Shown: positions 27,468 to 36,819 of the stretch, in pieces
Layout: each line of letters starts with the position of its first letter
Numbering within the stretch: position 1 is the first letter of the stretch
NCBI RefSeq assembly: GCF_013141765.1
Contig: NZ_WHOD01000087.1
Span: 264,719 to 328,718 of the forward strand
Reading direction: 5' to 3'
Source: Paenibacillus foliorum
Lineage (GTDB): Bacteria; Bacillota; Bacilli; Paenibacillales; NBRC-103111
DNA length: 64,000 nt
Translations under genes and position numbers: made by a program
The notes under the pieces: model-generated
Database searches by the model: none
What the model was told of the DNA's origin: nothing
The model's input: only the letters and a program-made list of their open reading frames with translations

Positions 27468-28265
27468 ATGCACACGATGGAATTATTTCGACTGGATGGT
27501 CAAATTGCCGTCGTGACAGGCGGTTCGGGGTTATACGGCTTGCTGATTGCTCGGGCGATGGGTGAAGCTGGGGCTAGGGTTGTGATCGCTTCACGCAGCA
27601 TTGAAGACTGCCGGGCTGCAGCTGACAGACTCAGTCGGGAAGGTCTACAGGCTTGTGCCAAGCAGCTTGATTTGGAGAGCGAAGCGAGTATTCATGAATT
27701 TACAAATGAAGTGGTTGAGGAATTCGGCAGAATCGATACACTGGTCAATAATTCTGTCTCCCGTGTGGGTCTTGCCGATCTGAAGGAGACGACGCGAGAT
27801 GGCTGGGAGGAAGCGCAGCGTGTAAACGGATCGGGACTTATGCTGATAACGAAAGCTGTAGTCACACAGATGTGCAAGCAGCGGAGCGGTTCGATCATTA
27901 ACATAGCGTCGATACAAGGCGTGGTAGGGCCTCATTTTCCCGTATACGGAGATACAGGAATGACGAGTGGAATTGAGTACACGTATGCCAAATGGGGAAT
28001 GATCGGTTTTACTAAATGGTTAGCAAATTATTATGCCCGATTCCAAATCCGCGCTAACTGTATTAGCCCTGGCGGATACAATCCCGGACTCCTTCAGGAT
28101 GAAAGCAAAGCTCAATTCGTCTCCAACTATCGCAAGCTAACTCCCATGGGACGATTTGCTGAAGAGGATGACATTAAAGGGCCGGCCGTGTTTCTGGCTT
28201 CAAATGCCTCCCGGTATGTCACAGGTCAGAACCTTATAGTTGATGGAGGCTGGACCAATTGGTAA
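27468..28265 (+). CDS. Short-chain dehydrogenase/reductase (1 of 4)
   Basis: 265 aa classical SDR. Cofactor loop TGGSGLYG (TGxxxGxG variant), NNS at the usual NNAG position, Ser in NIASIQG, catalytic YTYAK, and C-terminal GGWTNW. It has the insert between the Ser and Tyr (VYGDTGMTSGIEYTYAK) also present in the SDRs at 38652 and 39604, so the three form a subfamily. Start ATG 27468 has gggagg nine bases upstream; earlier in-frame ATGs at 27432 and 27459 lack spacing. Confidence 0.88.
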   Translation: MHTMELFRLDGQIAVVTGGSGLYGLLIARAMGEAGARVVIASRSIEDCRAAADRLSREGLQACAKQLDLESEASIHEFTNEVVEEFGRIDTLVNNSVSRVGLADLKETTRDGWEEAQRVNGSGLMLITKAVVTQMCKQRSGSIINIASIQGVVGPHFPVYGDTGMTSGIEYTYAKWGMIGFTKWLANYYARFQIRANCISPGGYNPGLLQDESKAQFVSNYRKLTPMGRFAEEDDIKGPAVFLASNASRYVTGQNLIVDGGWTNW

Positions 28266-28281
28266 TTAAAGGGGGTGCACC

Positions 28282-29304
28282 ATGTATCGCGCAGCGGTAA
28301 TTGGATTAGGCAGCATCGGACTGCTGTTTGACATACCCAGAAAGGCCACACCGCAAAGCCATTCCTTAGCTTATCACTTAAACAAGGATATTGAATATGT
28401 CGCAGCAGCCGGCGTTCGTCAGGAGCAGGGAGATTCATTGGCGTTAATCGCACCTGAAGCGAAATTTTATACCGATTTGAGTGCGATGTTGAAGGAAAGT
28501 AATTTGGATTTGATCAGTATTTGTACGCCCTCTGATGTAAGGCTGGAGCTGCTGAAGACCGTGTTCGAGCAATCGGCGGCAAAGCTGATTTTTCTGGAAA
28601 AGCCAGTGGCAACCAGTCTTGAGGAGGCTGAGGGAATTGCGGTATTAGCCGAAAAGCATAACCGGACAGTGGTCGTCAATCTTTCCCGGAGATGGAGCGA
28701 GGGCGCCGCACTAATGCGTCAGGCAGTGAAATCAGGACGCTTCGGTAAGCTTAAAAAAATTCATCTCCGCTACACAAGAGGTATTTACAATTATGGCTCC
28801 CATCTGTTTGACCTGGTACGTTTCGTAGCAGCCAAGATGGATACCGTCCAGGTGCTGCAGCGGGTTCCGACGAACCTGGATGACCGGGAGGATTGGACCT
28901 ATTCCTTTACATTTACGGCGGAGAACGGAAGTGTTGCCGGCTATGCGGAAGGGTTTGACGACCGTGATTTTCTAATGTTTGAGATGGATCTATATTTGGA
29001 GAAGGGCAAAATCGAAATGCTCAAAAGCGGTGATGAAATTCGTTTCTACGCTACGGAACAGCACCCTTTGCTCACGAACGTGAGACAGCTGGTGCTGGAG
29101 CAGACAGAACAAGGCCTGCATGGCCGATCCAGCAGTATTGTGAATGCTGCGGATCACCTGGTCCAGATACTACGCGCTGGAGTCAAGCCAGTGTGTACGC
29201 TTGAAGACGGAATTTATCCGTTATATGTAGCTGATGCCTTGAATCGTTCCTATCTGAATAATGGATCTGTTGAAAGGGTAAGTGTAAACCAGTATGAGGG
29301 ATGA
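28282..29304 (+). CDS. Gfo/Idh/MocA-family oxidoreductase (3 of 4)
   Basis: 340 aa. Begins AAVIGLGSIGLLFD, with the catalytic Lys in IFLEKPVAT. The C-terminal domain is shorter than in the other copies and has NYGSHLFDLVRF, in keeping with the family's substrate site. Strong ribosome site aaagggggtgcacc. The last 11 bases overlap the next gene. Confidence 0.88.
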   Translation: MYRAAVIGLGSIGLLFDIPRKATPQSHSLAYHLNKDIEYVAAAGVRQEQGDSLALIAPEAKFYTDLSAMLKESNLDLISICTPSDVRLELLKTVFEQSAAKLIFLEKPVATSLEEAEGIAVLAEKHNRTVVVNLSRRWSEGAALMRQAVKSGRFGKLKKIHLRYTRGIYNYGSHLFDLVRFVAAKMDTVQVLQRVPTNLDDREDWTYSFTFTAENGSVAGYAEGFDDRDFLMFEMDLYLEKGKIEMLKSGDEIRFYATEQHPLLTNVRQLVLEQTEQGLHGRSSSIVNAADHLVQILRAGVKPVCTLEDGIYPLYVADALNRSYLNNGSVERVSVNQYEG

Positions 29305-30451
29305 CTTGAAAAGGGTTCAAGAGATTGTGACGTCTATTGACGGCGATGTCGAGGATTGGTTAGGTGCGGTCATTCCGCCAGTGTTTGAAAATACAATCTA
29401 CCGTTATCCCAATTATGAGACCGTTAAACAAGCGGCTGAAGGCAGCATTTTTCGTTACGGCTACAGCAAAAACGGGAACCCGACAACGGCTGCGCTTGAG
29501 AAGAAGCTGGCAGAGCTTGAGAAGGGAGAAGAGGCCAAATGCTTTTCCTCAGGAACTGCGGCGATTTACACCGTCCTTTTAAGCGTTTTGGAGCAGGGCA
29601 GTCATGTGATTACTGTGAAAAATGTGTATGGTCGCGTTTCCGATTTTCTAAGCAACGCCTTTAAGAAGTTTGGAGTGGAAACCACCTTTGTGTCCGGCCA
29701 GACGATAGAAGAATTTGAGGAAGCCATCCAACCGAACACGAAGCTGATTTATCTCGAAAGTCCGACCTCTTGGCATTTTGAATTGCAGCCGGTTCGTGCC
29801 ATTACCGAGCTCGCCAAGCAGCATCAAATAATAGTTGTTATGGATAATACATGGGCAACCCCCGTTTTTCAAAATCCATTGGATTTTGGAGTAGACGTCG
29901 TCATACACTCCGCTTCCAAATATTTGGGCGGTCATAGCGATCTGGTAGCCGGAGCTGTAATTGGCTCGCGGGAATGGATCTCCGCTTTGCCTCAATTGGG
30001 GGCAGTACTATCTCCATACGAGTCAGCCAAATTATTACGGGGAATTCGGACATTGGCACTGCGAATGGAAAAGCATGAAAAAAATGCGCTGCAAATTGCC
30101 GCTTTCTTGAAGCAGGAGAGCAAGGTGTCTGAAGTGAGCTACCCGGGCTTGACGGACTTCCGTCAATACGAATTGGCCAAGAAGCAAATGTCCGGTAGCA
30201 GCGGATTGATGTCGTTTCAGCTTAATGCAGATGAGTCGGGCATACGAGCTTTCATTGACTCGCTTCGACATATCAGTATCGGTGGCAGCTGGGGAGGCTT
30301 TGAAAGCATCATCTATGCAGCGGCGATGTCGGGATCGGAGGAAGAAGTGCTCGCACGCGGCTTCAGCTATTCGCAAATCCGGTTGTCCGTAGGATTGGAA
30401 GAAGCGCAAACGCTGTTGCAAGACCTGCATGAAGCACTACGGAGGATTTAG
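29294..30451 (+). CDS. Cys/Met-metabolism-family PLP enzyme (fold type I)
   Basis: 385 aa. Family signatures: YGYSKNGNPTTAALEKKLAELE, CFSSGTAAIY, the PLP Asp in VVMDNTWATP and the Schiff-base Lys209 in SASKYLGGHSDLV. Members include cystathionine gamma-synthase, cystathionine lyases and methionine gamma-lyase. With no methionine genes nearby, a beta/gamma-lyase on a pathway intermediate is more likely than a methionine role; RidA, encoded at 31661, would detoxify the enamine products of such lyases. Its start overlaps the previous gene and has no clear ribosome site, suggesting translational coupling. Confidence 0.88.
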   Translation: MRDDLKRVQEIVTSIDGDVEDWLGAVIPPVFENTIYRYPNYETVKQAAEGSIFRYGYSKNGNPTTAALEKKLAELEKGEEAKCFSSGTAAIYTVLLSVLEQGSHVITVKNVYGRVSDFLSNAFKKFGVETTFVSGQTIEEFEEAIQPNTKLIYLESPTSWHFELQPVRAITELAKQHQIIVVMDNTWATPVFQNPLDFGVDVVIHSASKYLGGHSDLVAGAVIGSREWISALPQLGAVLSPYESAKLLRGIRTLALRMEKHEKNALQIAAFLKQESKVSEVSYPGLTDFRQYELAKKQMSGSSGLMSFQLNADESGIRAFIDSLRHISIGGSWGGFESIIYAAAMSGSEEEVLARGFSYSQIRLSVGLEEAQTLLQDLHEALRRI

Positions 30452-30478
30452 TTACTTAAAAAGAAAGGTGGGAGCTGG

Positions 30479-31588
30479 ATGCCATTTCAAGCACTTCCCG
30501 AATCCGTGGATACCCCTGCCATCGTAATCGATCTTGATCGGCTGGATGCTAATTTGCGATGGACAGCAGAACTGGCTGCCAAGGCTGGAGTACGTCTTAG
30601 GCCGCATACGAAGACGCATAAGAGCCTGTGGCTTGCCGGTGAGCAGCTTCGTCATGGAGCCGCAGGCATTACGGTTGCCAAGCTCGGCGAGGCAGAGGTG
30701 ATGGTTGAGGGCGGAATCGATGACATATTGATAGCTTTTCCGATCGTGGGACGGTTGAAGCTGGAAAGACTAGGCAGGCTGCTGCAGCGTGCTTCGGTTT
30801 ACGTCAGCGTGGACAGCTATGAAGCGGCCCATAGTCTGTCGGAGCTGGGAGAGCAATTGAAGCTGCGAATTCCGCTCTATTTGGATGTGAATAGCGGCTT
30901 GAATCGCTGTGGTAAACAACCGGGAGACGAGACCGCGGAGCTAGCGCTCCAGATTGCCAAGCTAAGAGGAATCAAGCTGGCTGCGCTGATGACCCATGCC
31001 GGGCATGCTTACGGAAAGAGCAGTCCTGATGATTGTTTGGAGGTTGCCCGAACTGAAGCGGAAGCATTAATTGAAAGTCAACGCGTATTACGGAGAAAAG
31101 GGGTTGAGGTGAATGAGCTTAGTGTCGGTTCAACACCAACCTCAAAGTTTATCGGGCAGCTGGCTGGCTCCGGTATTACAGAGATGAGACCGGGAGCTTA
31201 CGTATTCGGCGACGGATCTCAGCTGTATCCGGGTCTAATCGAAGAAAGAGAATGTGCCATGCGTATAGTGGCTACAGTCGTCAGTACGCCAAGACCGGGG
31301 ACGGTAATCATCGACGCAGGCTCGAAGACGCTGACCAACGACATCAGTCCGCACCGCAGCGGCTTTGGCTTAATTCCAAAGCATCCCGAAATTCGGATAG
31401 AACGTCTAAGTGAGGAACACGGCATCTTATCGGTTCCGGACGGGATTACGTTTCGGATTGGTGACAGGCTGTCCATCATTCCGAATCATTGCTGCGCAGT
31501 AGTTAATTTGCATGACCAGCTGATCGGCTTGCGGGAAGGTAACATAGAACGGATGATTCAAGTCAATGGCAGAGGCCAAATTACTTAA
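30479..31588 (+). CDS. D-threonine aldolase/D-serine dehydratase-like PLP enzyme (fold type III)
   Basis: 369 aa. N-terminal alanine-racemase-type barrel with VDTPAIVIDLDRLDANL and the PLP Lys45 in RPHTKTHKS, then a C-terminal beta domain ending with metal-ligand-like residues in IIPNHCCAVVNLHDQL (HxC pattern). This pattern matches DSD1/D-threonine aldolase proteins, which cleave or dehydrate D-beta-hydroxy-amino acids with PLP and a divalent metal. Start ATG after aaaggtggga. It implies a D-configured hydroxy-amino-acid moiety in the pathway; that last step is inference. Confidence 0.86.
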   Translation: MPFQALPESVDTPAIVIDLDRLDANLRWTAELAAKAGVRLRPHTKTHKSLWLAGEQLRHGAAGITVAKLGEAEVMVEGGIDDILIAFPIVGRLKLERLGRLLQRASVYVSVDSYEAAHSLSELGEQLKLRIPLYLDVNSGLNRCGKQPGDETAELALQIAKLRGIKLAALMTHAGHAYGKSSPDDCLEVARTEAEALIESQRVLRRKGVEVNELSVGSTPTSKFIGQLAGSGITEMRPGAYVFGDGSQLYPGLIEERECAMRIVATVVSTPRPGTVIIDAGSKTLTNDISPHRSGFGLIPKHPEIRIERLSEEHGILSVPDGITFRIGDRLSIIPNHCCAVVNLHDQLIGLREGNIERMIQVNGRGQIT

Positions 31589-31660
31589 AACTGGCTATAC
31601 GCGGAGGTACGATGGCTTGCTGCATGTCCGCGTCCATTAAAGATTAAAGGAGTGAATCGT

Positions 31661-32053
31661 ATGTCCATTCAATTGCATACCGCTGAAGCGCCGGAATTTC
31701 CGCTTCCCTTTTCCCAAGCTTTATGTGCCGGTGACTTCGTCTATGTCTCAGGTCAGGTAGGCGTAGATCCGGAAAGCCGCTTGGTGGTAGGGGATACCAT
31801 TGAAGAGCAGACGGTGCAGTGCCTGCGAAATATAGAAGCAATACTTCGCACAGCCGGACTAACGTTAGATCATATAGTGAAAATTAATGCTTTTCTATCT
31901 AGAGCGGAGGACTTTCCAGGCTACAACAGAGCCTATGAAGGAGCTATGCAGCGTCCGTTTCCCGCACGAACCTCCATTGGCTGCTCTATTGGCAGCTACC
32001 TTGTGGAAATCGATGCCATTGCATATTCGCCGACCATTCGCAGTAATCAATAA
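31661..32053 (+). CDS. RidA/YjgF/YER057c/UK114-family enamine/imine deaminase
   Basis: 130 aa. Contains the family's PFSQALCAGDFVYVSGQVGVDP, CLRNIEAILRTAGLTLDHIVKINAFL and RPFPARTSIGC; the Arg that binds the carboxylate in RidA is in the last block. RidA hydrolyses reactive 2-aminoacrylate-type products of PLP dehydratases. Its position next to three PLP enzymes fits this. ATG 31661 with aaaggag eight bases upstream is preferred over GTG 31652. Confidence 0.9.
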   Translation: MSIQLHTAEAPEFPLPFSQALCAGDFVYVSGQVGVDPESRLVVGDTIEEQTVQCLRNIEAILRTAGLTLDHIVKINAFLSRAEDFPGYNRAYEGAMQRPFPARTSIGCSIGSYLVEIDAIAYSPTIRSNQ

Positions 32054-32129
32054 AGCTAAGCTATATAGTTAGTGCTATCAGCTAAGCTGGAAATGCAGGA
32101 TGGAGCGCTTTAGAGGAGGTAGTGTACAG

Positions 32130-33620
32130 GTGACAGGGACCCAACTTAGGATAGCGGTTGCTGGAATAGTGCATGAAACGAATACGTTTGCTCCCGGATT
32201 GACGGAGCTGGATCGGTTTCAAAGTGAATGGTCGGAGGGAGTAGAAGCGTTCAGCCGACGGTATGTCGGCACACGTACGACGATGGGCGGCGTCTTGGCT
32301 GCGGCTGAAAAGGAAGGCGTGCTCCTTGAACCAGGCTTGTACACTGCGGCAACTCCTAGTGGTATCGTCAGTGCATCTACAGCGGACGCACTGCTTCAAG
32401 CACTCATCGCTTCGGTTGACAAGACTGCAGACGGACTTCTTCTCATTATGCACGGAGCCATGGTCTCGGCGCAGTATCCGGATTATGAGGGGGAATGTCT
32501 TCGTGGTCTGCGAGCCAAGCTAGGCGATGGGTTCCCGATCGTGATGACGCTCGATCTTCACGGAAATATCAGTCCGGATATGGTTCGAAAAGCGGACCTG
32601 ATTGTCGGTTATGATACTTATCCGCACATTGATATGTATGAGCGGGCTGTAGAAGCCCTTGAACTGCTGGTACGAAAAGTCCGCGGAGAGATCCAACCTG
32701 CCGCTGCCTACGGGCATACGGGTATGCTCGTTGTACCACAAGGAATGATGACGGAGCAGGGCAGTATGAAGGAGTTAATGGAACAGGCATTTGTTATAGA
32801 AGCTGACCCGAGAGTACTCAATGTGACCGTATCCGGCGGTTTCCCATACAGCGATGTGCCCGATGCGGGGATGTCATTCATTGTCACTACCGATGGAGAC
32901 TCACAGCTGGCAGGTTACTATGTGGAGGAGCTTGTGAAGCTGGCATTGAAGCGTAAGCAATCATTCGATGTTGCCTACGTCTCACCGAAGAAAGCCGTAG
33001 AGGAAGCACAAGCATGGCCCGACGGGCCTGTGATTCTGGCTGAAGGGTCGGATAACGTAGGAGGAGGGGCTCCGGCAGACGCTACCTTTGTGTTAGCCGA
33101 GCTGGTTGGAGCTAAGCAGACGGCATTGGCCGTCATTTGTGACCCTGCAGCAGTTAAGGCGGCTTATAAGGCTGGAGTTGGTGGAGACTTTGCTGAGATG
33201 ACGGGAGGCAAGACGGATTCGCTGCACGGCGACCCGGTTGCACTCCGAGGGGTGGTGAGGCTGCTGTTTGACGGACATTACCGGCATGTCGGACCTTATA
33301 TGACGGGTCAGCAAGCCGAGATGGGCAAATCTGCCGTTATCCAATGCGGATTGCTAACCGTCATTCTGACAGAGAAACGGGTGCCTCCATGGGATTTGGG
33401 TCATGTCAGATCTGTCGGCTTGTGGCCGGCGGATTTCAAAATTATTTTAGCTAAATCGGCGGTCGCGTGGCAGGCAGCATTCGCTCCATTCGCCAAGCAT
33501 GTAGTCAATGTGGATTCACAGGGCTGCTGCAGCGCAAATCTTAATCATTTTCAATATTGTAACGTGAAAAGGCCCGTCTATCCGTTGGACACAGAGCCTC
33601 AGCCCAGGCTTGGACTGTAG
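32130..33620 (+). CDS. M81-family metallopeptidase, MlrC-like
   Basis: 496 aa. N-terminal part holds IVHETNTFAPG, MHGAM, LDLHGN (DxHxN zinc site) and YDTYPHIDMYERA; the C-terminal part is the MlrC_C domain (ILAEGSDNVGGGAPADAT ... WPADFK). The founding member MlrC hydrolyses a linear peptide from microcystin breakdown, and many relatives sit in amino-acid or sugar-acid clusters with unknown substrates. GTG 32130 follows gaggaggt; an in-frame ATG at 32100 lacks a good site. No signal peptide, so cytoplasmic. Confidence 0.87.
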   Translation: MTGTQLRIAVAGIVHETNTFAPGLTELDRFQSEWSEGVEAFSRRYVGTRTTMGGVLAAAEKEGVLLEPGLYTAATPSGIVSASTADALLQALIASVDKTADGLLLIMHGAMVSAQYPDYEGECLRGLRAKLGDGFPIVMTLDLHGNISPDMVRKADLIVGYDTYPHIDMYERAVEALELLVRKVRGEIQPAAAYGHTGMLVVPQGMMTEQGSMKELMEQAFVIEADPRVLNVTVSGGFPYSDVPDAGMSFIVTTDGDSQLAGYYVEELVKLALKRKQSFDVAYVSPKKAVEEAQAWPDGPVILAEGSDNVGGGAPADATFVLAELVGAKQTALAVICDPAAVKAAYKAGVGGDFAEMTGGKTDSLHGDPVALRGVVRLLFDGHYRHVGPYMTGQQAEMGKSAVIQCGLLTVILTEKRVPPWDLGHVRSVGLWPADFKIILAKSAVAWQAAFAPFAKHVVNVDSQGCCSANLNHFQYCNVKRPVYPLDTEPQPRLGL

Positions 33621-33633
33621 AGGAGGAATGAGC

Positions 33634-34962
33634 ATGAAGACCTTAGATAAATCCAGAGTAAATTACGCCGAGTCTCAAGCCTTTTTGGCTGGAGGAGTGT
33701 CGAGCTCCCTAAGAAGCGCGATGAAGCCTGTCCCGCTGTTTGCTGCGGCAGGCTCAGGTCCGCGGATTAGCGACGTAGATGGCAATGAGTATATTGATTA
33801 CCTGCTTGGCTACGGACCGCTGCTGTTAGGTCACAGTAACCCAGCCATCACGGATAGCATCCATGCTGCCCTGAAATGCGGTACTACGTTCGGTCTTCAG
33901 CATACTGGGGAATTCGAGCTGGCCCGCAGGCTAACGGAAGCTCTGCCCTGCGCGGAGCAAGTCGTCTTGAGCGGTTCCGGCACGGAAGCAGTCATGCTGG
34001 CGCTGAGATTGGCCAGAGCCTATAACGGCAAACGGAAAATCGTTCGTTTTCACGGTCATTATCACGGTTGGGCAGACTCGATCTTCACTTCGTTCCCGAG
34101 CTCTGATATGAGGCAATTCGGATCCGTCTTGGACTCAGACAATCAGATCTTTCCGGGAACAGAAGGCCAAAGCCAGCAAGCCTTGGAAGATATCCTTCTG
34201 CTGCCATGGAATGATTCAGCTGCGCTAGAGGAGACACTTCGGCGGTATGGGCATGAGATTGCGGCGGTCATCTCCGAGCCGGTTATGTGCAACTCCGGAT
34301 GTATTCTACCTAAGCCCGGCTATCTTGAGCTGATGAGAAAACTGACGGAAGAGCTGGATATTGTCATGATTCTTGATGAAGTGATCACGGGCTTCCGGCT
34401 AAGCCTCGGTGGAGCCCATGGTAAATTCGGGCTGAAGCCGGATTTGGTTACGATCGGCAAAGCGCTCGGTGGAGGGATAGCCATCAGTGCAGTTGCTGGC
34501 CGCAAGGAATTGATGGAGCTCGTAGGGAACGGGACAGTAAGTCACCTTGGGACCTTGAACGGTAACTGTATAGCTACCTCCGCGGCACTTGCGACCATCT
34601 CTGAGCTGTCAAAAGCTGGAGGTGCTGTCTATGAGCAGCTGGAGCAGACAGCGGTTAGATTGGTTGAGGGGATTCGAAGGCTGCTCGTCAAGCACGGAAT
34701 TGCGGGAATCATCAATCAGGCAGGCCCTGTTTTTCATATGATGTTTACCGATGAGCTGAAGGTTGAGGATTTCGCTTCATTCAATAAGCGGGATGCAGCC
34801 AGATATACCGAATTCGCAGCAGGTCTGCTGGAGGAGGGAGTTCTGGTCCGTTCCAATGGTCTATGGTATGTTTCGACTGCGCATGGGGACCAGGAGATTG
34901 ACGAAACACTCTCAGCCATGGACAGAGCGCTCAATACTCTACGAGGAGGCTCTGTACAATGA
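33634..34962 (+). CDS. Class III aminotransferase, glutamate-1-semialdehyde-mutase-like
   Basis: 442 aa fold type I PLP enzyme. GSGTEAVMLALRLARA, HGHYHGWAD, DEVITGFRLSLGG and the Schiff-base Lys276 in TIGKALGGG are all present. Such HemL-like proteins outside heme clusters are usually aminotransferases or aminomutases of secondary metabolism or catabolism. ATG 33634 has aggagga seven bases upstream; the ATG at 33628 is too close. The stop overlaps the next start (ATGA). Confidence 0.9.
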   Translation: MKTLDKSRVNYAESQAFLAGGVSSSLRSAMKPVPLFAAAGSGPRISDVDGNEYIDYLLGYGPLLLGHSNPAITDSIHAALKCGTTFGLQHTGEFELARRLTEALPCAEQVVLSGSGTEAVMLALRLARAYNGKRKIVRFHGHYHGWADSIFTSFPSSDMRQFGSVLDSDNQIFPGTEGQSQQALEDILLLPWNDSAALEETLRRYGHEIAAVISEPVMCNSGCILPKPGYLELMRKLTEELDIVMILDEVITGFRLSLGGAHGKFGLKPDLVTIGKALGGGIAISAVAGRKELMELVGNGTVSHLGTLNGNCIATSAALATISELSKAGGAVYEQLEQTAVRLVEGIRRLLVKHGIAGIINQAGPVFHMMFTDELKVEDFASFNKRDAARYTEFAAGLLEEGVLVRSNGLWYVSTAHGDQEIDETLSAMDRALNTLRGGSVQ

Positions 34963-35717
34963 GGCTGAAGCAGCAAGTAGCACTGATTACCGGCGGTTCG
35001 ACCGGTATTGGCAAAGCGACGGCCTTACGGTTTGCATCGGAAGGTGCGAAGGTTGCCATAACCGGTCGCAATCGTACCATGCTCCAGGAGACAGCGGGAG
35101 AGATAGAAACGGCAGGCGGTGAAGCGATCTGGATTGACGGGGACGTTCAGTATAATGTCGACGTTCGCCGCATGGTTGACACCGTCCTGGAGCGTTGGGG
35201 CACCGTAGATGTGCTTGTCAATAATGCGGGTATATGCAAGCCAGCTCCTTTTCTTGATCTGGAAGAGGAAGAGTGGGATAGACATATGGCTATTAATTTG
35301 AAGGGTACCTTTTTAACTGGGCAAGCGGTTGCGAAAGAGCTGGTAAGACAGGGGAAAGCGGGCTCCATCATCAATATGTCCAGCGTCAACGGATTGGCAG
35401 CTGAAGGGGATCAGGCCCATTACAATGCAACCAAGGGTGGCATTAATCTGCTTACCATGTCCATGGCGCTGGAGCTGGCTCCTTACGGGATTCGGGTCAA
35501 CGCACTATGCCCGGGCTTTATCGAAACACGGCTGACGAAGCCGCTCATCGACAACCCCACCGCTTACGGGCCTTATTTGAAAACAATCCCAATGGGGAGA
35601 GCGGGGATGCCGGAGGAGATTGCCGATGCAGCGCTGTTTATGGCCACGAATGATTCGCGATATATGACAGGGCATTGCTTGGTAGTGGATGGGGGGCAGC
35701 TGATTAAGCTGTCCTAG
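34959..35717 (+). CDS. Short-chain dehydrogenase/reductase (2 of 4)
   Basis: 252 aa classical SDR: TGGSTGIG, NNAG, Ser in NMSSVNG, catalytic YNATK, and C-terminal VVDGG. It lacks the longer insert of the other three SDRs and looks like FabG/glucose-dehydrogenase types. ATG 34959 overlaps the aminotransferase stop by four bases, so the two are coupled. Confidence 0.9.
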   Translation: MRLKQQVALITGGSTGIGKATALRFASEGAKVAITGRNRTMLQETAGEIETAGGEAIWIDGDVQYNVDVRRMVDTVLERWGTVDVLVNNAGICKPAPFLDLEEEEWDRHMAINLKGTFLTGQAVAKELVRQGKAGSIINMSSVNGLAAEGDQAHYNATKGGINLLTMSMALELAPYGIRVNALCPGFIETRLTKPLIDNPTAYGPYLKTIPMGRAGMPEEIADAALFMATNDSRYMTGHCLVVDGGQLIKLS

Positions 35718-35763
35718 AGGAAGTATTCCTTCAGTTTCAATAGAAAATGGGGGTTCAGTGAGG

Positions 35764-36735
35764 ATGGATTATTTTGCGAAATCCGATGTGTACTTTTCAC
35801 CTATTACCCTGGGCACTGTACAGCTGGGTCTTCCTTACGGAATAGCCAATAGCTCCGGACAACCGGATATGGAAAGTTCCCGCCTAATATTGGATGCCGC
35901 AATTGCGGGAGGAATCACCTCTTTTGACACAGCGCCCTCCTATGGCAGCTCAGAGTTAGTATTGGGACACTATTTTTCGAGCAAACAGAAGCCGTTTATT
36001 ATTTCCAAATGGAGCCTGCATGATGAAAAGCCCCGTTTGACTATGAATGAATTACGGAAGCAATTGGATGAAGTTTTGAAGGAGCGGGCCGCCAGATTGG
36101 AGGTTTCGCGAATCCCCGCGCTGCTTCTTCACACGCCGCTGATGCTTAAGGAATACGGTGCGGAAACGACTCAATTGCTCCGCGAGAGCGTTCAGGATGG
36201 CCGGATCGGTAAAGTAGGAGTTTCCCTAGGTGTGCATGTAGACCATGAGCTTGATGAGCTGTGGGAGACCCTCCAAGATGAGATTTATGAAATCGTGCAA
36301 ATTCCGCTCAATGTATGGGATCAGCGCCTTATTCGCACCGGGGGATTAGAGAGATTGAGAGATTCCGGCAAACAGGTGCTTGCAAGGAGCGCTTACCTGC
36401 AGGGGCTTCTATTTATGGATGAAGAGAAGCTTCCTGACCATCTGGCAAGCGCAGCCCCATGGCTGAGGATGCTTCACCGGCTGGCTGAAATTGAGAGCAT
36501 GACCATTGCTGAATTTGCCTTCTCCTATGTCCGTTACACTACCGGTGTGACCAGTGTTCTTATAGGGGCCGAAACGGAAGGGCAGGTTCGTGAAAATTTA
36601 CGGCTGTTGAATGTAAGGCCGCTGCATGAAGAAACGCGGGAGTTAATCCGGCAGCAATTTGCAAATGTACCCGAGTATCTGATTACTCCAGCGCTTTGGA
36701 ATGTTTGGAACAAGCATGAAGGTCAACGCTCGTAA
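35764..36735 (+). CDS. Aldo/keto reductase
   Basis: 323 aa. TIM-barrel NADP oxidoreductase: LGTVQLGLPYG at the start, FDTAPSYGSSE (Asp and catalytic Tyr), catalytic Lys in IISKWSL, and LLHTPL where the usual His lies. The cofactor-binding end is SVLIGAETEGQVRENL. Start uncertain: ATG 35764 lies 10 bp after a G5 run, GTG 35758 lies 4 bp after it. Reduces or oxidises a sugar or aldehyde in the cytoplasm. Confidence 0.87.
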   Translation: MDYFAKSDVYFSPITLGTVQLGLPYGIANSSGQPDMESSRLILDAAIAGGITSFDTAPSYGSSELVLGHYFSSKQKPFIISKWSLHDEKPRLTMNELRKQLDEVLKERAARLEVSRIPALLLHTPLMLKEYGAETTQLLRESVQDGRIGKVGVSLGVHVDHELDELWETLQDEIYEIVQIPLNVWDQRLIRTGGLERLRDSGKQVLARSAYLQGLLFMDEEKLPDHLASAAPWLRMLHRLAEIESMTIAEFAFSYVRYTTGVTSVLIGAETEGQVRENLRLLNVRPLHEETRELIRQQFANVPEYLITPALWNVWNKHEGQRS

Positions 36736-36819
36736 GCAGTACCCTATCCCGCACGGAAATGCTTGAGCTCTAGTGCAGATTAAACAGTCGGGAGCTGATG
36801 AATAACAAGGAGGGATTTT

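Noticed and set aside
32130..33620. Microcystin degradation locus based on the MlrC-like gene
   Set aside because: MlrA and MlrB partners are absent and the M81 family is broad.
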